Below are positions 54,660 through 63,602 of a stretch of 64,000 bases of DNA, in pieces. Under the pieces are notes generated by a model. The model saw nothing but the letters and a program-made list of their open reading frames with translations. It made no database searches and was not told where the DNA came from. The stretch comes from Aculops lycopersici. Its lineage: Eukaryota > Arthropoda > Arachnida > Trombidiformes > Eriophyidae. The stretch spans positions 4,301,653 to 4,365,652 of the forward strand of contig WNKI01000002.1 in the NCBI GenBank assembly GCA_015350385.1. Reading direction: 5' to 3'. The position numbers and the translations under genes are program-made. The first letter of the stretch is position 1. Each line of letters starts with the position of its first letter.

Positions 54660-57600
54660 TTAGTAATATGAGACGCGCTCAACCCAACCGCCAGGGTATG
54701 TCCGAATGAAAAACTTTCTCACTTCGTCGAAAATGATAGTCAAGATGGCAAATGGTAGACCTAGTACCCACCAAATTGGTTGTATGGGATACAATTTGAA
54801 TACCGACATCCCGGGTATATAAACTAACATAGCGGTGATTGCGGTTTCAAATATCAAGCCAAAATTAAGCACGTGATTGTCCATTCCTTGTTGTATGATA
54901 GATAACTTTCTAGTTTTACCTATAATAAGGTTTCCCCATTGGAGGACAACAATGGTAACAAAAAAAGCAGTTTGACCTGTGTACTCAAGTCTCTTTCTCG
55001 AATCAAAGTCCCAACTCTTGCCATAGGAATCCTGCAAAATGGTTACCTGTTTTGAATCCCATTTCTCTCTAACGCCCACCAAATCCTTTGCGAGCCAACC
55101 ATTTTCGGCAAACACCACAAAGTATGTGAAAAATCCAGCAATTGCTTGCAAGACTCCAATCTGACCATAAGCCAAGCCAATGAGCTTCATATTTACTAGC
55201 CGCTCAGTCTTGGGATTTCTTGGCCTTCGTCGCATAATATCTGTTTCCGCTTTCTCATAAGCAAGCGAGATTGCCGGCACCATGTCGGTGACAAGATCAA
55301 TTAGTAGAATACAAACAGTACTTAAAGCCAGGGGAACGCCAACTATGATGTAAACTAAAAATGGAAGCAGCTCTGGCACATTACTGGTTATAGTATAGGC
55401 AATTGATTTTTTCAGATTGTCGAAAATCAATCTACCCTCCTCTATTCCGTGCACAATCGAGGCAAAATTGTCATCGAGTAAAATCATATCAGCCGCCTGT
55501 TTGCTAACATCACTTCCATTCAATCCCATAGCAATACCAATATCTGCCTTCTTTAGAGCTGGCGAATCATTGACACCGTCACCTGTAACGGCTACAATGG
55601 CACCAGATCTCTGGCAGGCCTCAACGATGGTCAACTTTTGTTGTGGACTTGTACGAGCAAACACAACTTCCGGGTGATTTTGTAGAATCTCATCCAGTTG
55701 ATGCTCGTTCATTTCTCTCAAATCGTTTCCATGTATAATAGCAGCTTGGGCTGTTTTAGGGTCAACCATATCGGGTGAAACTCCTGTTCTCTTGGAAATA
55801 TCGTGAATAGTTTCACTGGAATCACTGATAATACCCACGGACCGAGCAATTGATTGGGCTGTGATTGGATGATCACCTGTGACCATGATAATTCTAATAC
55901 CTGCCTCGCGACACTTAACAACTGCGTCGGGTACTGAGGCACGAGGTGGATCTATCATCGAGACTAAACCTAAAAATCTCAATCCATTCTGAGGGAAATT
56001 TGGCGGCCCATCGTCGGTGGTAAACTTGAAGCGCTCATCGTATTGCTGGGGCGGTAGAGGCAAATCTGCAAATCCAATGACTCTCTCACCTAAACTTCCC
56101 ATTGACTCGTAGGCTTTCAGGAAGGCCTCTTTCATTGTTGCGTCTAAAGGCCTGATTTCATTCGAGCATAAGATCGAATCACACCTCTCCAAAACTCGCT
56201 CAGGCGCACCTTTCATCACGAGTAGAAATCGACAATTTTTATCTATGCGATCCAATTCAGGTTGCGACGAATGGATGCTCTCATCGCCCATGTGATGGTA
56301 GTTGTGTCGGTGGTTCAAGTGTCTAGTTCTAATGAATCTATGGTGTTGTCTTGAGTTGCTATTCAAATGGTAGGGACTTGAGGCTGAGAGTTTGCTTATA
56401 GTGCTACCAGAGCGGCCATTAGGTGAGCTAAACAGCGAAGTTGCCGGTGAGATCATTGTGTTGCCGGGATTGGCAAGCGAGCTAACTGGCTGAGGTTCGA
56501 GCTGTTGGTGACTGTGAGAGGTTAGGGAGTTTTCATTGGAATTAGTGAGTTTACTTCCAGGCAAACTCAACGTAATATCCTTCGCATGAACAGTGGATGA
56601 AATGGGCGTCTTTTGTTTTGGTGTCTGCTGACCATTTGCCAACGAGGATGGAGTACTATCATGACTTCCGCAACCTGTTGAGTGCGAGCCTGAGGCATTC
56701 TTGCCGCTTGCCTGTAGTCGAGATTTGAGTTTGCTATTACTGCCGCTTCGACTATTAGATCTACTTCGATGCATATTGCTATCATATTGAGCCGCCAAAA
56801 TGTGACTCAATCTTCGTTGCTCAGTTATGTCATAAATGGCTAGAGCATACTTGTTAGTTGAGTTGAACGTAATCTCCGCAACTTTCTTCTGTCGATCTCG
56901 ATATTCAACTATGTTTCCAAACTCACTTTCCATCCATTTCAATATCGCCGACTCTGAGGCGTCGCCTGTAGTTAATCTTCGTCTTATGGGCATTTTCCCC
57001 TGATCGGGTCTAAATCTCGCCCGACTACACAGTTTAGCTGCCCTTGTCAAGCAATGCCAAGCTAGCGACCTGGCGTCTCTGAGTCTAGCTCGCCGACTAT
57101 CATGCACCTCGCACTTAAACATGTGATTGTCGTACCAACAATGCGAAACTGTCATAATATTCTTGGTTAGAGTACCTGTTTTGTCCGAGCAAATAACTGA
57201 TGTCGAGCCTAGAGTCTCAACAGCCTCAAGATTCTTCACGAGACACTGACGTGAGGCCATGCGTTTGGCAGTAAGAGTCAAACAAACAGTCACAGTCGCT
57301 AGCAAACCCTCGGGTACATTTGCAACAATAATACCTATGAGAAATATTACAGCATCTAGCCAATTGTATCCATTAACTAGAGCCAATATGAAAAATATAC
57401 TTCCTATTGTGCACGATGTTATTGTTATTAGTTTAATAAAGTGGTCAATCTCTCTGGCAATGGGAGTTTTGTTGGTCTCTAGTTGCGCTGTTAGTCCAGC
57501 TATATGGCCCATAATAGTGTCATCACCTGTTGCTATCACAATACCCATGCCAGAGCCAACGACACAATTGCTCGAGTAAAAAGCCAAGTTCTTTGTCTCC

Positions 57601-58511
57601 AAAGGATTGTCACTTGTCTTCTCCAATGATCTTGATTGGGGTTCTGATTCTCCAGTTAGCGAAGAGTTGTCGACTCTTAGCTGATTGGACTTGACAATCC
57701 TAATGTCAGCAGGAACTCGATCGCCGGCGTTGACTTCAACTAGATCGCCCACGACCAGTTTGGTTGCATCAATCGTATCCTTTTCTCCATCTCTGATAAC
57801 TGTGGCAAAATTTGGCACTAATTTATTGAAGGAATCCATGATACGAGAGCTTTTGTTTTCTTGATAATAGGAAAACAAACCCGTAACTAGGACAACCATT
57901 GCCAAAACGCAACCCAAAATAAGGTGATCAATATGGTGGCTGATGGCATAGGCGGCGACACATAGTATTGATCCAGCCCAAAGCAAATTTGAAAAACCAC
58001 TAAATAAATTCTTACTAAACTTGTAACACTCCGACACAGGCTTTGGTGGCGTCAACATATTCGGCCCATTCCTATCGAGTCTAATCTTGGCCAAATCCCT
58101 TGATAAACCCTGGGTTAAATGAGAGTCATACTTGACAACCACTTGTTCAATGCTGAGTTTGTGATCCTCTATCGCGGCTTCCTTCTTTAAGGTATTCAAA
58201 TCTGGCCTCTTGTGATCTCTAACTCGAGTTTGAGCAAAACTGGTTACACTCTCTAGAGATCCACTAACCGATAGGTCGTCGTTGTCATCGTGTTGTTGTT
58301 GTTGTGGTTGTGGTTGCTGTTGTGGGAGCAACTGCTGAGGTGCCGACGTTCCATTAACCGCAACAATACTTGCACCTGGGATAGTTTTCGTGGAAACCAG
58401 AGCAACCACTGGGTCAGTTGCTGTCTTCAAAGAAGCACCAGTTAGAATTGTAGGACCATGTTTATTTTGTGAATCGCCTACTTTCTTAGCCTGATTATCT
58501 GGAGGCGTCAT
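54660..58511 (-). CDS. Na+/K+-ATPase alpha-subunit-like P-type ATPase (P2C) with a large Ser-rich insertion
   Basis: A 1,283-residue protein from the ATG at 58511 (MTPPDNQAKK); the frame further upstream uses GTG only. A ~90-residue Gln/Ser-rich N-terminal extension precedes the canonical P2C core: DHKLSIEQVV, TGES (about 289), NVPEGLLATVTVCLTLTAKR, CSDKTGTLTK with the phosphorylated Asp (about 443), MVTGDHPITA, VAVTGDGVNDSPALKKADIG, SNVPELLPF (Glu equivalent to Na,K-ATPase E779), LIDLVTDMVPA (both ion-binding Asp conserved; Gly to Val between them) and the C-terminal WVERVSYY. The TSN sequence before VPE agrees with Na,K- rather than H,K-ATPases. A ~180-residue Ser/Asn/His-rich insert (about 575-757) interrupts the nucleotide-binding domain. 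Family length is ~1,020. It needs a beta subunit. Identity as the main pump or a paralogue is unknown. Confidence 0.9.
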   Translation of the reverse strand: MTPPDNQAKKVGDSQNKHGPTILTGASLKTATDPVVALVSTKTIPGASIVAVNGTSAPQQLLPQQQPQPQQQQHDDNDDLSVSGSLESVTSFAQTRVRDHKRPDLNTLKKEAAIEDHKLSIEQVVVKYDSHLTQGLSRDLAKIRLDRNGPNMLTPPKPVSECYKFSKNLFSGFSNLLWAGSILCVAAYAISHHIDHLILGCVLAMVVLVTGLFSYYQENKSSRIMDSFNKLVPNFATVIRDGEKDTIDATKLVVGDLVEVNAGDRVPADIRIVKSNQLRVDNSSLTGESEPQSRSLEKTSDNPLETKNLAFYSSNCVVGSGMGIVIATGDDTIMGHIAGLTAQLETNKTPIAREIDHFIKLITITSCTIGSIFFILALVNGYNWLDAVIFLIGIIVANVPEGLLATVTVCLTLTAKRMASRQCLVKNLEAVETLGSTSVICSDKTGTLTKNIMTVSHCWYDNHMFKCEVHDSRRARLRDARSLAWHCLTRAAKLCSRARFRPDQGKMPIRRRLTTGDASESAILKWMESEFGNIVEYRDRQKKVAEITFNSTNKYALAIYDITEQRRLSHILAAQYDSNMHRSRSNSRSGSNSKLKSRLQASGKNASGSHSTGCGSHDSTPSSLANGQQTPKQKTPISSTVHAKDITLSLPGSKLTNSNENSLTSHSHQQLEPQPVSSLANPGNTMISPATSLFSSPNGRSGSTISKLSASSPYHLNSNSRQHHRFIRTRHLNHRHNYHHMGDESIHSSQPELDRIDKNCRFLLVMKGAPERVLERCDSILCSNEIRPLDATMKEAFLKAYESMGSLGERVIGFADLPLPPQQYDERFKFTTDDGPPNFPQNGLRFLGLVSMIDPPRASVPDAVVKCREAGIRIIMVTGDHPITAQSIARSVGIISDSSETIHDISKRTGVSPDMVDPKTAQAAIIHGNDLREMNEHQLDEILQNHPEVVFARTSPQQKLTIVEACQRSGAIVAVTGDGVNDSPALKKADIGIAMGLNGSDVSKQAADMILLDDNFASIVHGIEEGRLIFDNLKKSIAYTITSNVPELLPFLVYIIVGVPLALSTVCILLIDLVTDMVPAISLAYEKAETDIMRRRPRNPKTERLVNMKLIGLAYGQIGVLQAIAGFFTYFVVFAENGWLAKDLVGVREKWDSKQVTILQDSYGKSWDFDSRKRLEYTGQTAFFVTIVVLQWGNLIIGKTRKLSIIQQGMDNHVLNFGLIFETAITAMLVYIPGMSVFKLYPIQPIWWVLGLPFAILTIIFDEVRKFFIRTYPGGWVERVSYY

Positions 58512-58913
58512 AACAATAATAGCTAGGTCAGATAGAGAGGGAGCTGATATATTAACCCAGTACCTATGTAGATTACGTGCGCCAAACTCATAAGCAAGCA
58601 CACACAGCCACGTGTTGATGCAAGGGCAGTATCGGATTTCAAATCCATCGTCTGCCTTTTTAGATTTTCAGCTCGATCCTCACACCTGCAGCTAATTAGG
58701 AAAAAGCCCCAGAGGAATGAAGCGGGAGGACCTAGCGCTTCCAACGAAAATTGATCTCGTTTGGTCCTCCTATTGCATTATGTCGTTGGACCAGTCTGCT
58801 ACGATTGGTGTAATGATAATTTTATCACTCGACCAGCTGAACTAATTAATCTGACCAAAGTATCTGATTCTCTTTATCACCAATTTGAATACTCTTTTAG
58901 CAAACTTTGGACA
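58512..58913. other. Short divergent promoter region (ATPase / enolase-phosphatase-like)
   Basis: About 400 bp between divergent start codons. A CTTTTAG before the plus-strand ATG (near 58894-58900) could be a splice acceptor for an upstream leader exon. No clear TATA box is seen. Confidence 0.35.
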
Positions 58914-59975
58914 ATGACACAAACTGTTAGAATCCGTCGACCTAAGGCCATCGTCCTAGATATTCTCGGCACTGCCTCCAAGTCAGGCTTCCTCGAGAAG
59001 ATATTGTTTCCCTTCTTGAAGGTCAACCTTGAGGCTTATATCAATACCCACTGGTTGAAGCGAGAGTTTATTCGTTTGTATGTCAAGATTAGAGAGCAAT
59101 CAGTTGAGTTTAACAAGCAGGAGCCAAACACTCCCATTGTATTGCCTCATGAATCGGCCGAGGGTAAGGCATCACTTATAAACTTTATCAATTTTATCAC
59201 CGAGAATGGAATCAACTCGCCGGCGGTGACCAGTTTAAGATTTAAGGTTTGGTTTGAGGGATACCAACAGAGTAAGCTTCGTACTCCAATTTATAGCGAC
59301 GTGCCAAACAAGTTGAAGCTTTGGTTTTCGGAAGGCATCAAATTTTATGTTTTCTCAAACACTTGGACGGAAGCTCAAAAGGCACTCTTACGCAACACTA
59401 ATCATGGGGACTTGACCAATCTGATCTCTGGCCATTTCGATAACGACTTTGGCGTATTAACTGAGCCCGACTCTTGGCGCCGCTTGTGCACTGCAATCAA
59501 TACCTCGCCAAATGATGTCTTGTTTCTAACCAAGTCGCCGCTCGAGGGTCGCGCTGCCTCAGATGCTGGAGTGGCTGTGGTCTTGGTACTCACTCATCGC
59601 CACAATGTTAAGGCTGTTAGCAAGGAAGACAGGCAACTGTTTCCCTATGTTCGCACTCTACTTGACTTGGAGTGGTTGGACGCTAGCCAGATGCCATCTG
59701 AATCAACCCAAGTGGACACGATGCCGACCCAGAGAACCGAAATGATGATGCCGTCGGCGCGCGCAGGCAGCCAGGCTCCCACTACTGCCACTGCTAGCTC
59801 GCAGGCCTCGTCCTCTGCCTCGAAGCCAGCCTCCAGTTCCAGTCGCCAGGTAGGAGCCAGCGGTGTCACATCCGGAACTTCACCATCATCGTCAACTACC
59901 AAGATGACAACAGGAACCGAGATGCCAGGAGCTTCGCGCGTCTTGAGTCAGCGCTCTTCGTCCTCAAAGAAGTGA
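58914..59975 (+). CDS. Enolase-phosphatase E1 homologue with degenerate active site (probable pseudoenzyme)
   Basis: 353 residues from the ATG at 58914 (MTQTVRIRRP); the upstream open frame has no ATG. Colinear with ENOPH1 (HAD hydrolase of methionine salvage): KAIVLDILGTA, ILFPFLKVNLEAYINTHW, PIYSDVPNKLKLWFSEGIKFYVFSN, ALLRNTNHGDLTNLISGHFD, DVLFLTK, GVAVVLVLTHRHN. Catalytic signatures are altered: motif I D-I-E-G-T-T is DILGTA (nucleophile Asp kept, second acid lost, Thr to Ala); the lysine of GHK is replaced (GVLTE); and the metal-site Asp of FLTD is Lys (FLTK). A ~100-residue Ser/Ala/Thr-rich tail is added. It is likely not a phosphatase but may keep a scaffold or regulatory role. AATAAA is at 60062-60067. 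Confidence 0.85.
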   Translation: MTQTVRIRRPKAIVLDILGTASKSGFLEKILFPFLKVNLEAYINTHWLKREFIRLYVKIREQSVEFNKQEPNTPIVLPHESAEGKASLINFINFITENGINSPAVTSLRFKVWFEGYQQSKLRTPIYSDVPNKLKLWFSEGIKFYVFSNTWTEAQKALLRNTNHGDLTNLISGHFDNDFGVLTEPDSWRRLCTAINTSPNDVLFLTKSPLEGRAASDAGVAVVLVLTHRHNVKAVSKEDRQLFPYVRTLLDLEWLDASQMPSESTQVDTMPTQRTEMMMPSARAGSQAPTTATASSQASSSASKPASSSSRQVGASGVTSGTSPSSSTTKMTTGTEMPGASRVLSQRSSSSKK

Positions 59976-60348
59976 TCTCCTATCTCCGGATGACGAGAAG
60001 AGCAACAGGGAAGAAGAGAGAGAAAAAAACATATGTATCCCACGGCATCATCTAATATTTCAATAAACAAACGTAATCATCACTGCTACTCATCTTTCGC
60101 GACTGTTCTTTTGGCTTTTTTAGATTAGAAAAAAATCCATGACTAGCTCAAGCAAATAGAGTAAAAGGCGCCTAGCGCTTTTTTCTAGCGACAGGTTACT
60201 GCTTTTAAAGTCGCGAGGAACCCTACCTTCAATCAAGCAGACGATTGTAGTCTGCTCTAGTATAAAAGCGACTGAACGTCACATCAGTTAGTGTCGGCTT
60301 GGGAAGAGACGACATCAATCAATCATAGAAAATAAATAGGATATCAAG
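59976..60348. other. Intergenic: enolase-phosphatase-like 3' end and promoter of the repetitive gene
   Basis: It holds AATAAA at 60062-60067 and the TATA/initiator core promoter at 60261-60291. Nothing else is recognised. Confidence 0.5.
60261..60291 (+). promoter_or_regulatory. Core promoter: TATA box and initiator-like TCAGTT
   Basis: TATAAAAG at 60261-60268 is followed ~25 bp later by an arthropod-type initiator (TCAGTTA at 60284-60290). The first ATG of the repetitive gene is at 60349, leaving a ~60-nt leader. This is the clearest TATA promoter noticed in the window and suggests tissue-specific, strong expression. Confidence 0.7.
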
Positions 60349-62151
60349 ATGTTTAGATACAAGCAAAAGTATGTTGTGACACTATGTGCCTTCTGTGGGT
60401 ACAAGATATTTCACAGTGAATCATGGCAAATAGTTAGCGAGTCCATAAGACGAGAGCTAATCCAGGAGATTGAGACAATCACATCCTCCAACTACTCGTC
60501 GGCGGTGGTGCGCAGCGAAGCTGGCGCGGCTAGCTCGGCTGAGGGTGCTAGGATTACCATCCGTGAAGGTGGTCTTCTCAGTGCCAAGACTAACTTAAAG
60601 TCTAGTGAGTCGAATGCACAGGGAACGAAAGTAACCAGGACAAGGGAGCGAGATCATGGGGCCAAGGTGGATAAATACGAATCGACTAAGCTATTCACCA
60701 CTGGTCAGGATGGTGCAAGGTCATCAATGATCGAGGGGAATAAAAAAGGTAGAGCTGATATATCCGGACTGAATGCAGCCTCTCTGGACATATCCAGTGG
60801 GAAGTCGATCGCCACTGGTGCAAAAACAGTCACCCATAAGGAGACTCATAAGACGATGGTCTCAACCAACACTGAGGTCACAAGTAGAGAGGGTGGTCAC
60901 AAGGATTCTGAGGGTGTGAAGAGTCCTATGGGTCATCATAGATCTGCTAGCAAGGAGACTCGCGAGTCTGTGGTCTCATCCAATGCCGGGGTTACTAGTA
61001 GAGAGGGTGGTCAAAAGGACTCTGAGGGTGTGAAGAGTCCTATGGGTCATCATAGATCCGCGAGCAAGGAGACTCGCGAGTCTCTGGTCTCATCCAACAC
61101 CGGGGTCACAGGTAAAGAGGGTCTTCACAAGGATACAAAAGGTGTGAAGAGTCCCTTGGGTCGGCGTAGATCTTCTAGCAAGCACACAGCAACCACCCAG
61201 ACTAACCTGAAGTCTAGCGAGTCGCATGCTCAGGGAATGAAAGTAACCAGGACAAGGGAGCGAGATCATGGGGCCAAGGTGGATAAATACGAATCGACTA
61301 AGCTATTCACCACTGGTCAGGATGGTGCAAGGTCATCAATGATCGAGGGGAATAAAAAAGGTAAAGCTGATAAATCTGGACTGAATGCAGCCTCTCTGGA
61401 CATGTCCAGTGGGAAGTCGATCGCCACTGGTGCAAAAACAGTCACTCATAAGGAGACTCATAAGACGATGGTCTCAACCCATGCCGAGTCCACAGGTAAA
61501 GAGGGAGTCGACAAGGGGACAGCTGATAGCTCGGCAAAAGGTGCAAAGAGTACCATCAGTGAAGGTGGTCTTCTTAGTGCCAAGACTAACCTAAAGTCAA
61601 GCGAGTCGCATGCTCAGGGAACGGCAGTAACCAAGAAGATGGATCGAGATCATGGGAGCAAAGTGGATAAATATGAATCGACTAAACTATCCACGACTGG
61701 CCAGGATGGTGCAAGGTCATCTAAGATCGAAAGAAACAAAAAAAGTAAAGCTGATAAATCCGGACTGAATGCCATCTCACTGGACATGTCCAGTAGGAAG
61801 TCGATCGCCACTGGTGCAGAAACAATCAAGCATAAGGAGACTCGCGAGACGATGGTCTCAACCCATGCTGAGTCCACAGGTAAAGAGGGAGTCGACAAGG
61901 GGACAGCTGACAGCTCGGCAAAAGGTGCAAAGAGTACCATCAGTGAAGGTGGTCTTCTTAGTGCCAAGACTAACCTAAAGTCAAGCGAGTCGCATGCTCA
62001 GGGAACGGCAGTAACCAAGAAGATGGATCGTGATCATGGGAGCAAAGTGGATAAATATGAATCGACTAAACTATCCACAACTGGCCAGGATGGTGCAAGA
62101 TCATCTAAGATCGAGGGGAATAAAAAAGTAAAGCTGATATATCCGGACTGA
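60349..62151 (+). CDS. Repetitive Ser/Thr/Lys/Gly-rich protein, 5' part (before frameshift)
   Basis: From the ATG at 60349, 600 codons to a stop at 62149-62151. The first ~27 residues are aromatic and mildly hydrophobic (MFRYKQKYVVTLCAFCGYKIF); a weak signal peptide is possible. The rest is a repetitive, very hydrophilic and probably disordered sequence built of two unit types: A (~90 residues; starts TNLKSSES, contains DHGxKVDKYESTKL, TTGQDGARSS and GKSIATGA) and B (38 residues; REGGHKDSEGVKSPMGHHRS...). A units begin at about 60589, 61201, 61585 and 61969. The frame is lost near 62128, where one G present in sibling copies is missing, and resumes in the next frame (to 63248). No homologous family is recognised; a structural or secreted product is an inference from repeat content and strong promoter. 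Confidence 0.75.
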   Translation: MFRYKQKYVVTLCAFCGYKIFHSESWQIVSESIRRELIQEIETITSSNYSSAVVRSEAGAASSAEGARITIREGGLLSAKTNLKSSESNAQGTKVTRTRERDHGAKVDKYESTKLFTTGQDGARSSMIEGNKKGRADISGLNAASLDISSGKSIATGAKTVTHKETHKTMVSTNTEVTSREGGHKDSEGVKSPMGHHRSASKETRESVVSSNAGVTSREGGQKDSEGVKSPMGHHRSASKETRESLVSSNTGVTGKEGLHKDTKGVKSPLGRRRSSSKHTATTQTNLKSSESHAQGMKVTRTRERDHGAKVDKYESTKLFTTGQDGARSSMIEGNKKGKADKSGLNAASLDMSSGKSIATGAKTVTHKETHKTMVSTHAESTGKEGVDKGTADSSAKGAKSTISEGGLLSAKTNLKSSESHAQGTAVTKKMDRDHGSKVDKYESTKLSTTGQDGARSSKIERNKKSKADKSGLNAISLDMSSRKSIATGAETIKHKETRETMVSTHAESTGKEGVDKGTADSSAKGAKSTISEGGLLSAKTNLKSSESHAQGTAVTKKMDRDHGSKVDKYESTKLSTTGQDGARSSKIEGNKKVKLIYPD

Positions 62152-62800
62152 ATGCAGCCTCTCTGGACATGTCCAGTAGGAAGTCAATCGCCACTGGTGC
62201 AAAAACAGTCACTCATAAGGAGACTCGTGATACGATGGTCTCAACCAAAACTGAGGTCACAGGTAGAGAGGGTGGTCACAAGGATACTGAGGGTGTGAAG
62301 AGTCCTATGGGTCATCATAGATCTGCTAGCAAGGAGACTCGCGAGTCTGTGGTCTCATCCAACGCCGGGGTTACTAGTAGAGAGGGTGGTCAAAAGGACT
62401 CTGAGGGTGTGAAGAGTCCTTTGGGTCGGCGTAGATCTTCTAGCAAGCACACAGCAACCACCCAGACTAACCTGAAGTCTAGCGAGTCGCATGCTCAGGG
62501 AATGAAAGTAACCAGGACAAGGGAGCGAGATCATGGGGCCAAGGTGGATAAATACGAATCGACTAAGCTATTCACCACTGGTCAGGATGGTGCAAGGTCA
62601 TCAATGATCGAGGGGAATAAAAAAGGTAGAGCTGATATATCCGGACTGAATGCAGCCTCTCTGGACATGTCCAGTGGGAAGTCGATCGCCACTGGTGCGA
62701 AAACAGTCACCCATAAGGAGACTCGCGAGACGATCGTCTCAACCCATGCCGAGTCCACAGGTAAAGAGGGTGGTCACAAGGGTACTGAGGGCGTGAAGAG
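60589..62800 (+). repeat. Tandem and interleaved coding repeats (five A units; 384-bp and 114-bp periods)
   Basis: A units start at about 60589, 61201, 61585, 61969 and 62466. The third and fourth are spaced exactly 384 bp and are nearly identical over that length, as is part of the second. B units recur at 114-bp spacing (for example from about 60868 and 60982) and again after 62250. The high identity points to recent expansion or gene conversion. Short-read assemblies commonly collapse or mis-join such arrays. Confidence 0.85.
62128..62128 (+). other. Single-base deletion causing a frameshift in the repetitive gene
   Basis: At 62121-62129 the sequence reads TAAAAAAGT, while sibling copies read TAAAAAAGGT at the same point. 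The lost G moves the frame by one and leads to a stop 20 bp later, after VKLIYPD. The remainder is coding in the other frame and matches the repeat units, so this is either a sequencing error at a homopolymer or a real mutation. Confidence 0.8.
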
Positions 62801-63248
62801 TCCCTTGGGTCGGCGTAGATCCGCGAGCAAGGAGACTCGCGAGTCCGTGGTCTCGACCGACGCTGAGGCCACAGGCAAAGAGGGTGTTTACAAGGTGGTT
62901 GAGGTTGTGAAGAGTCCCTCGGGTCAGCGTAGAACCAGGTACAGATACACAACAACCACCACAACCCTCACTGCCGAGCGTCAAAGACAGGAGGCCATTG
63001 CTCAAGCTCAGGCCCATGAGGAGGAGAAGAGGCACGAGAAGAAACGTGAGTCAAGAAGTGCAAACGAGTCTGGAATGAATGTAGTTTCTCTCAATATCTC
63101 GGGAACCAAATCGACCGCGAGCTCAACGTCGAGATTGTCTCAAGCAAGTACTACAAACAAGCTGAGCAAGTATCCGTCAAGTACCTCGTCGCCAAAGCCC
63201 ATGTACGAGGAGTATAAGAAGAAGAAGAAGCGAGACCCACCTGTTTGA
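62169..63248 (+). CDS. Repetitive Ser/Thr/Lys/Gly-rich protein, 3' part (after frameshift)
   Basis: Continuation of the gene at 60349 in the shifted frame; the coding match begins at about 62128, and 62169 is only the first internal ATG. It contains one more A unit (from about 62466), three or more B-type units, and a unique C-terminus with a Thr run, a helical Glu/Lys/Gln-rich stretch (AERQRQEAIAQAQAHEEEK) and a basic end (EEYKKKKKRDPPV). It ends with TGA at 63246-63248. Poly(A) signals AATAAA at 63445-63450 and 63468-63473 follow. If the frameshift is a sequencing error, the intact protein is about 965 residues. Confidence 0.7.
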   Translation: MSSRKSIATGAKTVTHKETRDTMVSTKTEVTGREGGHKDTEGVKSPMGHHRSASKETRESVVSSNAGVTSREGGQKDSEGVKSPLGRRRSSSKHTATTQTNLKSSESHAQGMKVTRTRERDHGAKVDKYESTKLFTTGQDGARSSMIEGNKKGRADISGLNAASLDMSSGKSIATGAKTVTHKETRETIVSTHAESTGKEGGHKGTEGVKSPLGRRRSASKETRESVVSTDAEATGKEGVYKVVEVVKSPSGQRRTRYRYTTTTTTLTAERQRQEAIAQAQAHEEEKRHEKKRESRSANESGMNVVSLNISGTKSTASSTSRLSQASTTNKLSKYPSSTSSPKPMYEEYKKKKKRDPPV

Positions 63249-63602
63249 GTGTTCATTCCAAAGAAGATTCCGGTTTGATATTAATCAATCTTTATCTGGG
63301 TAAGGTACAAGCCAGCTTTATGGGACCAGAGTCTATATAGACACTAGAGACAACAAGTAATTGAAATAAGACACTACTATCTGTTGTAGAAGTAGTATTT
63401 GGTTACAAGTGAAGCCTGAAATGGGGTTTCTCATCAGCTTTCATAATAAAATATAGAAATGATGACTAATAAACATAAATTTAGAATCTCATATCAGAAG
63501 TTGATTTAAAACATTTATTCATTGTTGTTATTGTGACGAAGAAGATGCTTACTTAATGCTCAATGTCAGAAGATCTACTCTCTTGCACATTCAAGAGATT
63601 GA
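63249..63602. other. Tail-to-tail intergenic region
   Basis: It contains plus-strand poly(A) signals (63445, 63468) for the repetitive gene and a minus-strand one (TTTATT at 63514-63519) for the gene ending at 63603. No other feature is seen. Confidence 0.5.
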
